64,000 nt of DNA, from positions 1 through 64,000 of the forward strand of contig JAICJH010000027.1 of the NCBI GenBank assembly GCA_025928545.1, read 5' to 3'. The notes under the pieces were generated by a model that was not told the DNA's origin, made no database searches, and saw only the letters and a list, made by a program, of their open reading frames with translations. Origin of the DNA: Bryobacteraceae bacterium. Its GTDB lineage: Bacteria > Acidobacteriota > Terriglobia > Bryobacterales > Bryobacteraceae. Shown here in pieces: positions 27,348 through 36,646 of this stretch. Made by a program: the position numbers and the translations under genes. Position 1 is the stretch's first letter; the number at the start of each line of letters is the position of its first letter.

Positions 27348-28238
27348 ATGAATCAGTCGATCAGGAATACCATGCGCCCGAGTACACGCACCACCACGAT
27401 CATGCTTGCCGCCGCATTGAGCGCACTACCGGCCGCGGCGCAGCTCGGATTAGGAAGAGTTACGGGCTCGGCCAGCGCCGCCGTGGATTCCACAACCAGA
27501 GCTACAGTCTCAGAACCCGGTTTATCGGGTCCGGGGGTGTTACCCGCGGGCCGCGGCGGCTCCGGACAAGACGTGTTTGGATCTCTGGGTGTCGCGCAGA
27601 ATGCCGCGCTCTCGTCCAGAATCGGGCCCCTGGTGCCCGCGACCACGACTCTGCCGCAGGCTGCGACAGGCTTCCAGAGTGACAGCGAGTTTATCGCCGC
27701 ACTGCATGCCGCGCACAATCTCAACGTACCTTTTGAGCGGATGAAAGCCGAGACTACCGGGAAAGGATCGGTATCTCTGGAGAAAGCGATCAAGAGGTTG
27801 CGGCCGGATCTGGACAGCAAGGCAGCCAAAGAGCACCTGACGCTGGCTCAGCGGCAATCGGAGCGCGATATTCAGCAGGCTGGAACAGCTGGAAGAAAAG
27901 ACCACGTGTCGTCGCGAATTACGTCGGATGATCGTTTGGCTGCGCAATTGAATCCGCTGGTGCCATCCGGTCAGACATTGTCCCAGGCAGCGGCGGGCTT
28001 CAGCAGCGAGGACCAGTTCATGTCAACGCTGCATGCCTCCCACGACAACGGGATCGCGTTCGGCGAATTGAAGGATAGAGTCACGGCGGGGCAGTCTCTT
28101 GGGACGGCAATTCACGGATTAAAGCCCGATATGGACGAAAACGCTTCCGCCTCGGCAGCGTCGAAGGCCGAAGCTCAGTCGAAAAACGACAAGATGGAAG
28201 CATCGGCTTCGGCTCATGCGAAGGCAAGCGCCAGGTAA
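27348..28238 (+). CDS. Secreted protein with two internal repeats
   Basis: A 296-residue protein not known to me. A signal peptide covers about residues 8-32 (TTTIMLAAALSALPAAAQ). Two copies of an unnamed module of about 70 residues follow. The first runs from about residue 85 (ALSSRIGPLVPATTTLPQAA) and the second from about 195 (RLAAQLNPLVPSGQTLSQAA). Each contains an F..S..EF or F.SEDQF segment, an LHA.H motif and an end like LRPDLD or LKPDMD. The tail is Ala/Ser/Lys-rich. GAGGAG precedes the ATG. It is divergent from the OmpA-family gene. Confidence 0.78.
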   Translation: MNQSIRNTMRPSTRTTTIMLAAALSALPAAAQLGLGRVTGSASAAVDSTTRATVSEPGLSGPGVLPAGRGGSGQDVFGSLGVAQNAALSSRIGPLVPATTTLPQAATGFQSDSEFIAALHAAHNLNVPFERMKAETTGKGSVSLEKAIKRLRPDLDSKAAKEHLTLAQRQSERDIQQAGTAGRKDHVSSRITSDDRLAAQLNPLVPSGQTLSQAAAGFSSEDQFMSTLHASHDNGIAFGELKDRVTAGQSLGTAIHGLKPDMDENASASAASKAEAQSKNDKMEASASAHAKASAR

Positions 28239-28266
28239 AGTACGGAGACTATTTTCGTGAAGTAAG

Positions 28267-28302
28267 TCCGGCCGGCCAATTCCTGCGAATTGGCCGGCCG
28301 GA
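28267..28302 (+). terminator. Perfect 16-bp hairpin after the repeat protein
   Basis: Bases 28267-28282 are exactly complementary to 28287-28302 around the loop CTGC. The arms are GC-rich (GGCCGGCC core). Only a weak T-containing stretch (TGTTTGT) follows. It lies 28 bp after the stop of the upstream gene and before the convergent small gene, so a bidirectional terminator is the likely role. Confidence 0.65.
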
Positions 28303-28346
28303 TGTTTGTAATGGCGGCATTTCGCGGCAGCGCTTCATTTAAATAG

Positions 28347-28616
28347 TCACAACGCGAGCACGAGGGGCACTTGCGCGCGCGGAACGGCTGGTGTGCGGAT
28401 GACAGTCGGCGGCACGGTCAGATCCGTTTCGGCAGGCAGATGATAAACCAACGGCATCATGGTCTCGCCGTTTGGCTGTACGCCAACCTGCGACGGAGAC
28501 AAGAGAAGCATTGCGACCAGAAAAACCCAAATAACAACACCGCAAACCCATAGTCTTCCTGTTTGCGGCCGGTTCCGGGTTTTGAGGGGAAGCTTGGTTA
28601 GAGTTTGATTTTGCAT
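28347..28616 (-). CDS. Small single-pass membrane protein
   Basis: An 89-residue ORF beginning MQNQTLTKLPLKTRNRP, with one hydrophobic helix (VCGVVIWVFLVAMLLL) and a proline-rich outer segment ending in VPLVLAL. Positive residues before the helix place the C-terminus outside. No family is recognised. An overlapping minus-strand ORF in another frame (28339-28653) has a composition typical of a shadow and is rejected. The start codon follows an 8-bp palindromic hairpin at 28624-28641. Confidence 0.5.
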   Translation of the reverse strand: MQNQTLTKLPLKTRNRPQTGRLWVCGVVIWVFLVAMLLLSPSQVGVQPNGETMMPLVYHLPAETDLTVPPTVIRTPAVPRAQVPLVLAL

Positions 28617-28939
28617 GGCCGCACTGCTGTGAACACAGCAGGACATCAACCAATGTCTCGGGGGCTACTACCGGTCAGTGCGAGGCTTTCACCCGGACGC
28701 AATCAGGAAAAGCTAAGGGATGCCATTTCTGCCGCAAATAAGTAATGCAAATAACTTTCGAACCGGTAAGATTTACCACACGCGACTGAATCATAAACAT
28801 GCTTTGGTAGCAGCAAAGTACCTGCTGATCAGTCGTTTGGGCACTTGCCGCCATGGTGGCTATACGGTTGCATTCGCAGGAACCACAAAGCTGAATCGGG
28901 CAGCCACAAAGTTCCATTCGGCCCATGAAGGAGAGGGAA
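28617..28939. promoter_or_regulatory. 323-bp region between divergent genes
   Basis: No further gene is seen. It holds a palindrome (CTGCTGTG at 28624-28631 and CACAGCAG at 28634-28641) just upstream of the small membrane gene. On the plus side there is a possibly structured leader of the secreted propeller gene. The octamer CCACAAAG occurs twice (28883-28890 and 28904-28911), flanked by GGAAC and GTTCC that can pair. A riboswitch was considered, but no known consensus fits. Confidence 0.4.
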
Positions 28940-31042
28940 ATGCGAAAAGGATTGTACTCGATACTGGCGACCATGATCGTTGCCTTTGGAGCGGCGGTGA
29001 CGGCGGAGGCTCAGACGCTTCACATCGTCAACGCCGCGTCATACTCGGCGAACTCGGTGGCGCCGGGAAGCATTGTGACGATCTTCGGATCGAACATGAC
29101 GAATGCCACTGCAACGGTGACCGATCCAGCCCATCCGCCGCTATCGCTGGCTGGCACTACTGTGCAGATCGGGGCAGCGTCGGCCGGATTGTTCTTTGTA
29201 TCGCGGGAACAGATCAACGCCGTGATTCCCGCGACTGCCGCGGCGGGTACTCAAACAGTGACGGTTACTTCTCCGACTGGCACCACAACTGGAACTGTTG
29301 TTATCTCCGCCAGCTCGGAACCGGGCTTGTTCTCATTGACAGGCACCGGGACAAACGATGGAGCGATTATTCAATCCCTCACTGGCCGTGTAGGCGCATT
29401 CAGCGTGACGGACGGTACGCGGGCGACATTCATTTCGTTATTCCTGACAGGCGCCGACCTCTCAACCACGCCGATCGTTACCGTGGCCGGAGTGAGTGCC
29501 AACGTCACTTTTGCAGGCGCCTCGCCCTGCTGTGCGGGTTTGGAGCAGATCAACATCACCCTCCCGGCGTCGCTCGCAGGGGCGGGACGGGTCCCGGTGA
29601 TGGTGAAGGCCGCTGGTCAACTCAGTAACGTAGTCGAAGTCGTATTGCTGCCAGCCAAAGGGCAGGGCGAGTTCAACGAAGATAACGACAATGAGACCCG
29701 AAGTCGCGAACTTTCCTTCGTCGCGAGCATCCCGGGAACCAGTCTGGCGCTGGTGGCGGATGAGAATGACGACGTGATTCGCGAGATCGACGTCTCGGCA
29801 AAAACCGTTGTGCACACAATCGCAATTGCCGAAAACGCCCAACCCAGCGCTATTGCGGTAAACAGCGCGGGAACCATTGCGGTCGTAGCCGAACGCAAGG
29901 GCGGAAAGGTGGCCATTCTCAATCTGACGACTCTGGCGGTAACGGCTGAAGTCCCGGTAGGCGCCGGACCGCTCGCCGTGACGATTACAGGCAGCCAGGC
30001 CGTGGTTGTGAACGGCGATGGCAATTCGGTCACAGTTGTCGATCTGACAGCCAGTAAAGTGTCGGCGACCAGTCCCGTGGGGCGCGGTCCACGAGGCGTC
30101 GCTATCGATAGCACTGGCCACGCGTATGTGACGAACCAAAACGACGGCACCATCAGCGTGATCGACCTTGCGACAGCTAAGGTTACGAATACTATGAGCG
30201 TCAGCGCTACGCCAGGAGGCACGTCGCGCCCGGCCGCCATCCAGATCATTCCCGGCACCACGACGCTCGCTGTCGTAGCGGACCCCGCGGTTTCCGCCGA
30301 TGGACAGGTCCTGATTGTGAATCTCACGAACGGAGCTACGGTGGCTTTCAGCGTCAACGTGGCCCATACCGGCGGCGCGAACGATATCGCAATCGCCGGC
30401 ACCACGGCTTACATCGCGAATCAGGCAGGCGGATCCATCTCCGTTCTTCCTCTCACCATCACAGGCACCGTGACCGGAACGGTAGGCAGCATCACGTTAG
30501 ATCAGGGCGTACGCTCATTAGCGATCGACGTCAAAGATAATTTGTTGCTTGTCGTGAATGAGAGCACGGGCCGGATTGCGTTGGTGAACCTGACCTCCGG
30601 TCAGGTTGTGGGGAGGATCAACGCCGCGATTTCCGAAGCCGGAGAAGGCGATGAGGATTCCGATAATCACAGCGATCACGACAAGGCGCCGAATCTGCCT
30701 CAGATCAAGTCGATCTCGCCGTTCAGCAGTGCTGCCGGTACGTCGCTGACCCTGACGATTGGCGGGAAGAACCTCACTGGCGCGTCATCCATCACATTTG
30801 TGGACCAGGCGTCGATCAGTTCCGCATCGAATTGGCTGGGAAAAGGAGCTGAGGGCGTAGTGACGGCCGATGCCGCCTTTACCGTCAGCAACATTCAGGT
30901 CAATGCGGATGGCTCACAACTGACGGCCACGGTGGCAATCGCAGCCAATGCGGCACACGGGATTCGAATCGTGCGGGTGTCCACGCCGAACGGCAATTCG
31001 ACGTTCACCATGGATTCGAAGGCCATGTTCACAGTGCAGTAA
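28940..31042 (+). CDS. Secreted TIGR03437/YVTN-propeller/IPT protein
   Basis: A 700-residue exported protein. The start is ATG at 28940, 6 bp after AAGGAG. The signal peptide is at 1-25. Residues about 26-235 carry the Solibacter-type TIGR03437 module (IVNAASYSANSVAPGSIVTIFGSNM). An acidic linker follows (EDNDNETRS). Residues about 250-560 are a YVTN-like beta propeller with repeats such as GHAYVTNQNDGTISVIDL. A second very acidic linker (EGDEDSDNHSDHD, possibly Ca-binding) precedes an IPT/TIG fold at about 580-700. It is likely a cell-surface protein of unknown ligand. The domain order, with TIGR03437 at the N-terminus, is less usual. Confidence 0.85.
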   Translation: MRKGLYSILATMIVAFGAAVTAEAQTLHIVNAASYSANSVAPGSIVTIFGSNMTNATATVTDPAHPPLSLAGTTVQIGAASAGLFFVSREQINAVIPATAAAGTQTVTVTSPTGTTTGTVVISASSEPGLFSLTGTGTNDGAIIQSLTGRVGAFSVTDGTRATFISLFLTGADLSTTPIVTVAGVSANVTFAGASPCCAGLEQINITLPASLAGAGRVPVMVKAAGQLSNVVEVVLLPAKGQGEFNEDNDNETRSRELSFVASIPGTSLALVADENDDVIREIDVSAKTVVHTIAIAENAQPSAIAVNSAGTIAVVAERKGGKVAILNLTTLAVTAEVPVGAGPLAVTITGSQAVVVNGDGNSVTVVDLTASKVSATSPVGRGPRGVAIDSTGHAYVTNQNDGTISVIDLATAKVTNTMSVSATPGGTSRPAAIQIIPGTTTLAVVADPAVSADGQVLIVNLTNGATVAFSVNVAHTGGANDIAIAGTTAYIANQAGGSISVLPLTITGTVTGTVGSITLDQGVRSLAIDVKDNLLLVVNESTGRIALVNLTSGQVVGRINAAISEAGEGDEDSDNHSDHDKAPNLPQIKSISPFSSAAGTSLTLTIGGKNLTGASSITFVDQASISSASNWLGKGAEGVVTADAAFTVSNIQVNADGSQLTATVAIAANAAHGIRIVRVSTPNGNSTFTMDSKAMFTVQ

Positions 31043-31060
31043 CAGCTCCGTAGGGGAGAC

Positions 31061-31095
31061 GCGCGCGGAACCGGCTGGCCACCGGGACCGCGCGC
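31061..31095 (+). terminator. GC-rich hairpin after the propeller gene
   Basis: GCGCGCGG (31061-31068) pairs with CCGCGCGC (31088-31095), with a further CCGG/CCGG pairing inside the loop. No T-run follows, so termination is only a possibility. Confidence 0.35.
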
Positions 31096-31186
31096 GGCAG
31101 GGTTTGTCTGGTGGGTTCCTGGCTTCGCTGCGGCAGTCCGCGTATGGGGGCGGTCTGGAGCAGGGCGATATATTGAGATTTACCCC

Positions 31187-33844
31187 ATGAGTCATAACAC
31201 CTTTGGCGCCGCCTCCACCCTGCGCGTTGCAGGCTCGGATTACCGTTACTTCAGCCTGCCCACGCTTGAAAAGAAGGGGATCGCGAATATCTCGCGCATG
31301 CCTGTTTCGCACCGGATCCTGCTGGAGAATCTGCTGCGCTGCGAAGATGGCCGGAAGGTGAGCGCGTCGGATATCGAAACCGTCGCCAAAGGCCAGGTTG
31401 GCGACACCGCCAAAGAGATCCAGTTCATGCCGGCCCGCGTGCTGTTGCAGGATTTCACCGGCGTGCCGTGCGTGGTGGATCTCGCGGCAATGCGCGATGC
31501 GCTGCGGGCGATGGGTAAGAACCCCACCAAGGCGAATCCACTGATGCCGGCCGATCTGGTAATCGACCACTCGGTGCAGGTGGACGAATACGGCACCACC
31601 GGTGCGTTCGACTTCAACGCCCTGATGGAATTTCAGCGGAACAAAGAACGCTACATGCTGTTGCGCTGGGGGCAGACGGCATTTCAGAACTTCCGTGTGG
31701 TGCCGCCCGACACCGGCATTGTTCACCAGGTGAATCTGGAATTTCTGGCTGACGTCGTTTTCCGTGCCAAAGGCGCGGATGGCGTCATGACGGCTTATCC
31801 GGACACGCTGGTCGGGACGGACTCCCATACGACGATGATCAACGGTCTGGGTGTCGTGGGCTGGGGCGTTGGCGGGATTGAGGCCGAAGCCTGCATGCTG
31901 GGTCAGCCGATTTCAATGCTGCTGCCGGCCGTGGTCGGGTTTAAGCTGCACGGGAAACTTGCCGCTGGCTGCACGGCAACCGATCTGGTGCTCACAGTTA
32001 CTCAGATGTTGCGGAAAAAGGGCGTTGTCGGGAAATTCGTCGAATTCTACGGCGCCGGGCTGAGCGCACTGAGTGTGGCCGACCGGGCCACGATCGCCAA
32101 CATGGCTCCCGAGTATGGCGCAACCATCGGTTTCTTCCCGGTGGATGCCGGAACGCTCGATTACCTGCGAACTTCAAATCGCGATCCGCATCTGGTGGAA
32201 CTGGTGGAAGCGTATTCGAAGGAGCAGACGCTTTTCCGAACCGACGAAACGCCGGATCCGGAATTCTCCGCCTCGCTGGAACTGGATCTGGGCAGCGTGG
32301 TGCCTTCGATGGCAGGGCCGAAGCGCCCGCAGGATCGTCTGACGCTGCCCGAAGTGCAGGGCAATTTTCATGCGGCGTTTAAGGACGCCACCACAAAGCG
32401 GGCGACTGTCTCGGTGAGCGGTCAATCCGGCGAAATGGGTAGCGGCGCTGTCGTGATTGCCGCGATTACCAGCTGCACCAATACTTCGAACCCCAGCGTC
32501 ATGCTGGGGGCCGGGCTGCTGGCGAAAAAGGCGGTGGCGAAGGGGCTGACGAGCAAGCCGTGGGTAAAAACAAGCCTGGCGCCTGGTTCCAAAGTGGTTT
32601 TCGATTACCTTACGAAAGCCGGCTTGATGGAGCCGCTGGAAAAACTGAAGTTCAATCTGGTGGGTTATGGCTGCACAACATGCATCGGCAACAGCGGTCC
32701 GTTGCCGGATGCGGTATCGGCGGCGGTGAAAACAGACGATCTGGTGGTGGCGGCGGTACTGAGCGGTAACCGGAACTTCGAAGGTCGGATCAACCCGCAG
32801 GTGAAGGCGAATTATCTGGCGTCGCCGCCGCTCGTGGTTGCGTATGCACTCGCGGGCACGGTGGATATCGATATGAGTTCGGAACCGCTGGGCACGGGTT
32901 CGGACGGAAAGCCGGTTTACCTGAAAGACGTCTGGCCCACGCCCCAGGAAGTGGACGAGGCGATTCGCTCCACCATCAATGCCGAGATGTTCCGGTCATC
33001 GTACGAAAAGGCGTTTGAAGGCGACGCGAACTGGCAGCATTTGCCGGTGCCCGCCGGCGATATCTTTGCGTGGGACGAAAAATCTACTTACATCAAGCGC
33101 CCTCCGTATTTCGACAAGATGAACGATCCGACTGCGCCGATTGCGGATCTCAAGGGTCTGCGAACTTTGGCTCTGTTGGGCGATTCGATCACTACGGATC
33201 ATATTTCACCTGCCGGATCTTTTTCCGCGACCAGTCCGGCGGGGCAGTACCTGGTAAGTCTGGGTGTTTCGCCAAAGGATTTCAACTCGTACGGCGCGCG
33301 CCGCGGCAACCATGAAGTGATGGTGCGCGGCACGCTGGCGAATGTGCGTCTGCGGAACCTGCTGGCTCCGGGAACCGAAGGCGGGTATACGCTGCATCTG
33401 CCGGATGGCGAGCAGATGTCGATCTACGACGCCTCGGTGAAGTATCAGAACGACGGTGTGCCGCTGCTGATTATTGCCGGTAAGGAGTATGGTTCCGGTT
33501 CGTCGCGCGATTGGGCTGCCAAGGGAGTGATGTTGCTGGGCGTCAAGGCTGTGATTGCGGAAAGCTTCGAGCGAATTCACCGCACCAACTTGGTCGGGAT
33601 GGGTGTGTTGCCGCTGCAGTTCGTGCCCGGAGAGAATGCCGCGTCGCTCGGATTGACTGGCCATGAGAGTTTCGAGATCACAGGTGTGCGTGAAGCGGTC
33701 GAGACCGGGACTCGGGTCAAGGTGACCGCCGGCAAGATCGTTTTTGAAGCTGTTCCGCGAGTCGATACACCGCAGGAAGCGGAGTATTTCCGCAACGGTG
33801 GGATTCTGCCGTTCGTGTTGCGGCAATTGGCTGCGCAGGCCTGA
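31187..33844 (+). CDS. acnA: Aconitate hydratase
   Basis: An 885-residue aconitase of the AcnA/IRP type, converting citrate to isocitrate. The [4Fe-4S] cysteines are in [15 protein letters not shown] and [14 protein letters not shown]. Other blocks include [21 protein letters not shown], the [13 protein letters not shown] segment of the swivel domain, and [15 protein letters not shown]. Full length is expected for the family. It stands alone between the propeller gene and a convergent prenyltransferase. TATATT lies 17-12 bp before the ATG, a possible -10 box; the ribosome binding site is weak. Confidence 0.97.
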   Translation: MSHNTFGAASTLRVAGSDYRYFSLPTLEKKGIANISRMPVSHRILLENLLRCEDGRKVSASDIETVAKGQVGDTAKEIQFMPARVLLQDFTGVPCVVDLAAMRDALRAMGKNPTKANPLMPADLVIDHSVQVDEYGTTGAFDFNALMEFQRNKERYMLLRWGQTAFQNFRVVPPDTGIVHQVNLEFLADVVFRAKGADGVMTAYPDTLVGTDSHTTMINGLGVVGWGVGGIEAEACMLGQPISMLLPAVVGFKLHGKLAAGCTATDLVLTVTQMLRKKGVVGKFVEFYGAGLSALSVADRATIANMAPEYGATIGFFPVDAGTLDYLRTSNRDPHLVELVEAYSKEQTLFRTDETPDPEFSASLELDLGSVVPSMAGPKRPQDRLTLPEVQGNFHAAFKDATTKRATVSVSGQSGEMGSGAVVIAAITSCTNTSNPSVMLGAGLLAKKAVAKGLTSKPWVKTSLAPGSKVVFDYLTKAGLMEPLEKLKFNLVGYGCTTCIGNSGPLPDAVSAAVKTDDLVVAAVLSGNRNFEGRINPQVKANYLASPPLVVAYALAGTVDIDMSSEPLGTGSDGKPVYLKDVWPTPQEVDEAIRSTINAEMFRSSYEKAFEGDANWQHLPVPAGDIFAWDEKSTYIKRPPYFDKMNDPTAPIADLKGLRTLALLGDSITTDHISPAGSFSATSPAGQYLVSLGVSPKDFNSYGARRGNHEVMVRGTLANVRLRNLLAPGTEGGYTLHLPDGEQMSIYDASVKYQNDGVPLLIIAGKEYGSGSSRDWAAKGVMLLGVKAVIAESFERIHRTNLVGMGVLPLQFVPGENAASLGLTGHESFEITGVREAVETGTRVKVTAGKIVFEAVPRVDTPQEAEYFRNGGILPFVLRQLAAQA

Positions 33845-33868
33845 GCTAACGTTTATCTGAGCCCCCGT

Positions 33869-34573
33869 TTACCTCAGCCAACGTTCCGTCGTGGCAATTG
33901 CAGCTTCGGGTATCAGAGGCGAGTCGGGTACGCCGCCGAAGCGTCGATCGCGCCGATGGTATTCGTTCACGGCCTCCCGCAGGTCGGCGGGAGTAAAGTC
34001 GGGCCACATCCGCTTCGTGAAGACGAGCTCGGCATAAGCGGATTCCCAGAGCAGAAAGTCGCTGAGCCTTTGTTCGCCACCGGTGCGGATCATGAGATCT
34101 ACCGGCATGGTGTCGGCGAAAAAGCGCGCCCGAAGGTTTTCGTCGCCGGCTGCTTCGAGGATTGCGGCGCGTGCCGAGTAGTCGATGGCCAGACGGAAAT
34201 GCAGCTTCGAGCAATGCCTGGTGCGCGTTTCAGCCAGGCGGATCGCGTGAAGCAGCGGTTTCGGCAGACGATCCCGGCGGCCGATCACTGAAACCCGGAC
34301 TCCCGAATCCCGGAGCCGCACCGATTCCTTTTCGAGATAACAGGCCAGCAGAAACATCAGGGCTTCCACTTCCTCCGGCGGCCGTTTCCAGTTGTCGGCT
34401 GAGAATGCATAGACCGTGAGGACGCCAATATTCAGGCGAGGGGCCGCCTCCACGATGGAGCGCAGCGTTTCAGCGCCAATGCGATGGCCCTCGATGCGAA
34501 GCAGCCCGCGTCGGGCAGCCCAGCGGCCGTTACCATCCATGATAATTGCTACGTGCAGAGAACTTTGTGTCAT
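33869..34573 (-). CDS. uppS: Isoprenyl transferase, UppS-type
   Basis: A 234-residue cis-prenyltransferase. The catalytic [10 protein letters not shown] is at the N-terminus, and [13 protein letters not shown] and the C-terminal [16 protein letters not shown] are all standard. It would make undecaprenyl diphosphate, the lipid carrier for peptidoglycan and for O-antigen sugars such as those made by the glycosyltransferase cluster in this window. It follows the winged-helix regulator gene by 21 bp on the same strand. Cytoplasmic, Mg-dependent. Other cis-prenyl chain lengths cannot be excluded. Confidence 0.93.
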   Translation of the reverse strand: MTQSSLHVAIIMDGNGRWAARRGLLRIEGHRIGAETLRSIVEAAPRLNIGVLTVYAFSADNWKRPPEEVEALMFLLACYLEKESVRLRDSGVRVSVIGRRDRLPKPLLHAIRLAETRTRHCSKLHFRLAIDYSARAAILEAAGDENLRARFFADTMPVDLMIRTGGEQRLSDFLLWESAYAELVFTKRMWPDFTPADLREAVNEYHRRDRRFGGVPDSPLIPEAAIATTERWLR

Positions 34574-34594
34574 AAAGTTAATGGCGAAATTTTT

Positions 34595-34990
34595 TTACCC
34601 GTGACGGGTGGCGCGAATCAGAGCTTCCATGTGAGTCAGATAGCGTTCGAGTGCGGCACGGCCCGTTGTGGTCAGGCTGTATTCGGTGCGGGGAACGCGG
34701 CCCTCAAACTTCTTTTCCACCGCGATGTAGCCCGCATCTTCCAGCTTGCGGGAATGCACGCTGAGGTTGCCGTCCGTAGTCTCCAGCAATTTCTTGAGTT
34801 CGGCGAAGGTGAGGATTGAGTTCACCGAAAGCGCGCTGACAATAGCCAGACGCAGCCGCTCATGAATAATGCGATCCAGCGATGCGGCGGTGCCGCCAAC
34901 GCTGGCGCCGCGATCCAGGGGCTTCTCAACCGCGCGGGGACCCGCCGCGAGTTTGCCGGCTGCGGAACTGGCGCGCGATTTAGCCCCCAT
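34595..34990 (-). CDS. Winged-helix transcriptional regulator
   Basis: A 131-residue DNA-binding protein. After a low-complexity 35-residue N-terminus comes a winged helix of the MarR/ArsR-like type: RLRLAIVSALSVNSILTFAELKKLLETTDGNLSVHSRKLEDAGYI, then a wing with EGRVPRTEYSLTTTG. This matches the small regulators that stand next to a membrane protein in many Acidobacteria. It overlaps the 3' end of that membrane gene by 11 bp. Autoregulation through the operator at 35618-35636 is likely. Confidence 0.88.
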   Translation of the reverse strand: MGAKSRASSAAGKLAAGPRAVEKPLDRGASVGGTAASLDRIIHERLRLAIVSALSVNSILTFAELKKLLETTDGNLSVHSRKLEDAGYIAVEKKFEGRVPRTEYSLTTTGRAALERYLTHMEALIRATRHG

Positions 34991-35591
34991 AACGCCTCGC
35001 GATCATCCAGCCAAACAGAATGTGCAGACCGCCGAAACCAGCACCCATCAGGAAGTCGGACCATGCAGCCGGAGCGACCGCTGCGACCGCGCCCAGAGCG
35101 AGAAACGACATTCCCATCACGGGAACCACCCGGACGGAAAACGCGCCCCCGCAAGCCACGCCGGCGCCATAAAGCAGTAGCCAGACGGCTGGAAGGAAGT
35201 GAACCAGTCCCGCGCCGTTCAGCATGACCGTGATGACTGCGCCGGCCAGTATCGGCGGAGCCATAGCGAAGACAAAACGATGGAAGGGCCGTGACAGCAG
35301 GGCATTGCCCGAACGGCGCGCCTTACGGGCGGAAAAGCCGAGCCCAATGGCGAGCGCCAGGAGTGCCTCGCCAATCCAAACGGCAAGCCAGGCACGCGGC
35401 CCGGCGCTCAGATGCGCCGCAAAGGCGGCGAAGAACGCGGTAGCACCGACGACGATGCCGCCAATACCGGGCACCGCGGTAAACGATCCGGCATTCTCCA
35501 TCGTGTGACGGATGAAACGCAGATTGTCCATGGCCTGATCGTGCAGGCCAATTGGTTCGGTAGTGGAGCGGATCGGGCGTACGGCACCCAT
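34980..35591 (-). CDS. Membrane protein co-encoded with the regulator
   Basis: A protein of about 203 residues with five or six hydrophobic helices in its last 160 residues and a polar N-terminus (MGAVRPIRSTTEPIGLHDQAMDNLRFIRHTMENAG). The start at 35591 is preferred over 35627 because a good promoter ends just before it. The helices are Ala/Gly/Val-rich. No transporter motif is recognised. It is the first gene of an operon with the winged-helix regulator and probably uppS. Confidence 0.75.
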   Translation of the reverse strand: MGAVRPIRSTTEPIGLHDQAMDNLRFIRHTMENAGSFTAVPGIGGIVVGATAFFAAFAAHLSAGPRAWLAVWIGEALLALAIGLGFSARKARRSGNALLSRPFHRFVFAMAPPILAGAVITVMLNGAGLVHFLPAVWLLLYGAGVACGGAFSVRVVPVMGMSFLALGAVAAVAPAAWSDFLMGAGFGGLHILFGWMIARRYGG

Positions 35592-35597
35592 GCAGCC

Positions 35598-35636
35598 AGT
35601 ATAAAGGAACTGCCGAGAACTTTGCAATACAAAGTT
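35598..35636 (-). promoter_or_regulatory. Promoter with overlapping palindromic operator
   Basis: On the minus strand, TTGCAA (35627-35622) and TATACT (35603-35598) are 18 bp apart, and the ATG at 35591 is 6 bp past the -10 box, so the transcript is probably leaderless. The perfect inverted repeat AACTTTG (35618-35624)/CAAAGTT (35630-35636) covers the -35 box and is a likely binding site for the operon's own winged-helix regulator. Confidence 0.7.
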
Positions 35637-35660
35637 TGCAGGGCCGACCTGTTTTGCGGC

Positions 35661-36536
35661 TTACGACCGGCGATCGTGTCGCAGCGCCGATCGCATACGC
35701 TCGTTCTCCGCATTGAATTCGCAACCGAACAGGGCGATGATTGCCAGCAGATACATCCAGATCAATAACGCGATCCCGGTACCGATGCTCCCGTAGAGAA
35801 CGTTGTAGTTCGTTATGTGCCTCACGTACCAGCTGAAAATGAGGGTGGCCAGCAGCCAAAGTACGGTGGCGAGAAAAGCGCCCGACCAGACGGCATTCCA
35901 GCGCTGTCTGCGATAAGGCCCGAAATAGTAAAGAATCGCGGTGAGGGTCCAGAACGCCCCAAACGCAATGGCATATCGCACCGCGCGGAACAGCAGAGTA
36001 AGAGATTCGGTGAGAGGGTTGAGTACCGGATCCAGCTTCATGAGCTTCATGAGGCCGTGCTCGACTGTGCCGCCGAACAGGATGAGCGAGGACGCGCCCA
36101 GCATCGGAATCATGATCAGAAACACCAGCATGATGCCCACGCCGATATGGGCGAACATGGAACGATTGCGCGGAATGTGATAAGCGGCGTTGAAGCCGTC
36201 CATCAGACTTTTAATCACGCTCGATGCCGCCCAAAGCGACAGCAGCGCCGCCACCACAATCAGCGCGGCCGGACGCTGACCGCGATAACGAAACTGTTGC
36301 AATACGGCGTCATCGGTGCCCGGCGGCAGAATTCTCGAAAGGAAGACCGCAATCTTCTGGCGGACATAATCGGCGCGAATCTGAATCGAAATCGCGGCGG
36401 CGGAGGTCAGTACCGGGAACAGCGAGAGGAGGCCCGAATAGGCAGCCCCCTTCGCTATCGCGAAAAGGCCATCGTCGATCGAAGCCATCAGGGTTCGCCG
36501 TAACAGCCACGGAAGCTGGCGCAGAGTCTGAAGCAC
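35661..36536 (-). CDS. YihY/BrkB family membrane protein
   Basis: A 291-residue inner-membrane protein with six helices. Family blocks are GLFAIAKGAAYSGLLSLFPVL near the N-terminus, LLSLWAASSVIKSLMDGFNAAYHIP in the middle and YNVLYGSIGTGIALLIWMYL near the C-terminus, followed by FGCEFNAENER. This matches the YihY/virulence factor BrkB family, sometimes annotated as RNase BN in error. The function is not established. The start is GTG at 36536; it is divergent from the PEP-CTERM gene. Confidence 0.92.
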   Translation of the reverse strand: MLQTLRQLPWLLRRTLMASIDDGLFAIAKGAAYSGLLSLFPVLTSAAAISIQIRADYVRQKIAVFLSRILPPGTDDAVLQQFRYRGQRPAALIVVAALLSLWAASSVIKSLMDGFNAAYHIPRNRSMFAHIGVGIMLVFLIMIPMLGASSLILFGGTVEHGLMKLMKLDPVLNPLTESLTLLFRAVRYAIAFGAFWTLTAILYYFGPYRRQRWNAVWSGAFLATVLWLLATLIFSWYVRHITNYNVLYGSIGTGIALLIWMYLLAIIALFGCEFNAENERMRSALRHDRRS

Positions 36537-36646
36537 GAAAGATTTATGGTGTCACAGTCGCATTGCTCCGGGCATTTGTGTGTTACATCACTGGTACCGT
36601 AACCATCGCAATTGAGGCCGGAAAGACTTTCGGGCAGACTTGGAAC

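Noticed and set aside
28700..28939. Cyclic-di-GMP (GEMM-type) riboswitch before the secreted propeller gene
   Set aside because: ACAAAG segments hinted at it, but the GGCAAACC-type motif and the paired helices of the consensus could not be placed on either strand.
28720..29628. A 302-codon plus-strand ORF overlapping the propeller gene
   Set aside because: Starts in the leader and runs out of frame through the secreted protein; composition (Arg/Asp/His/Gly) is typical of a wrong frame.
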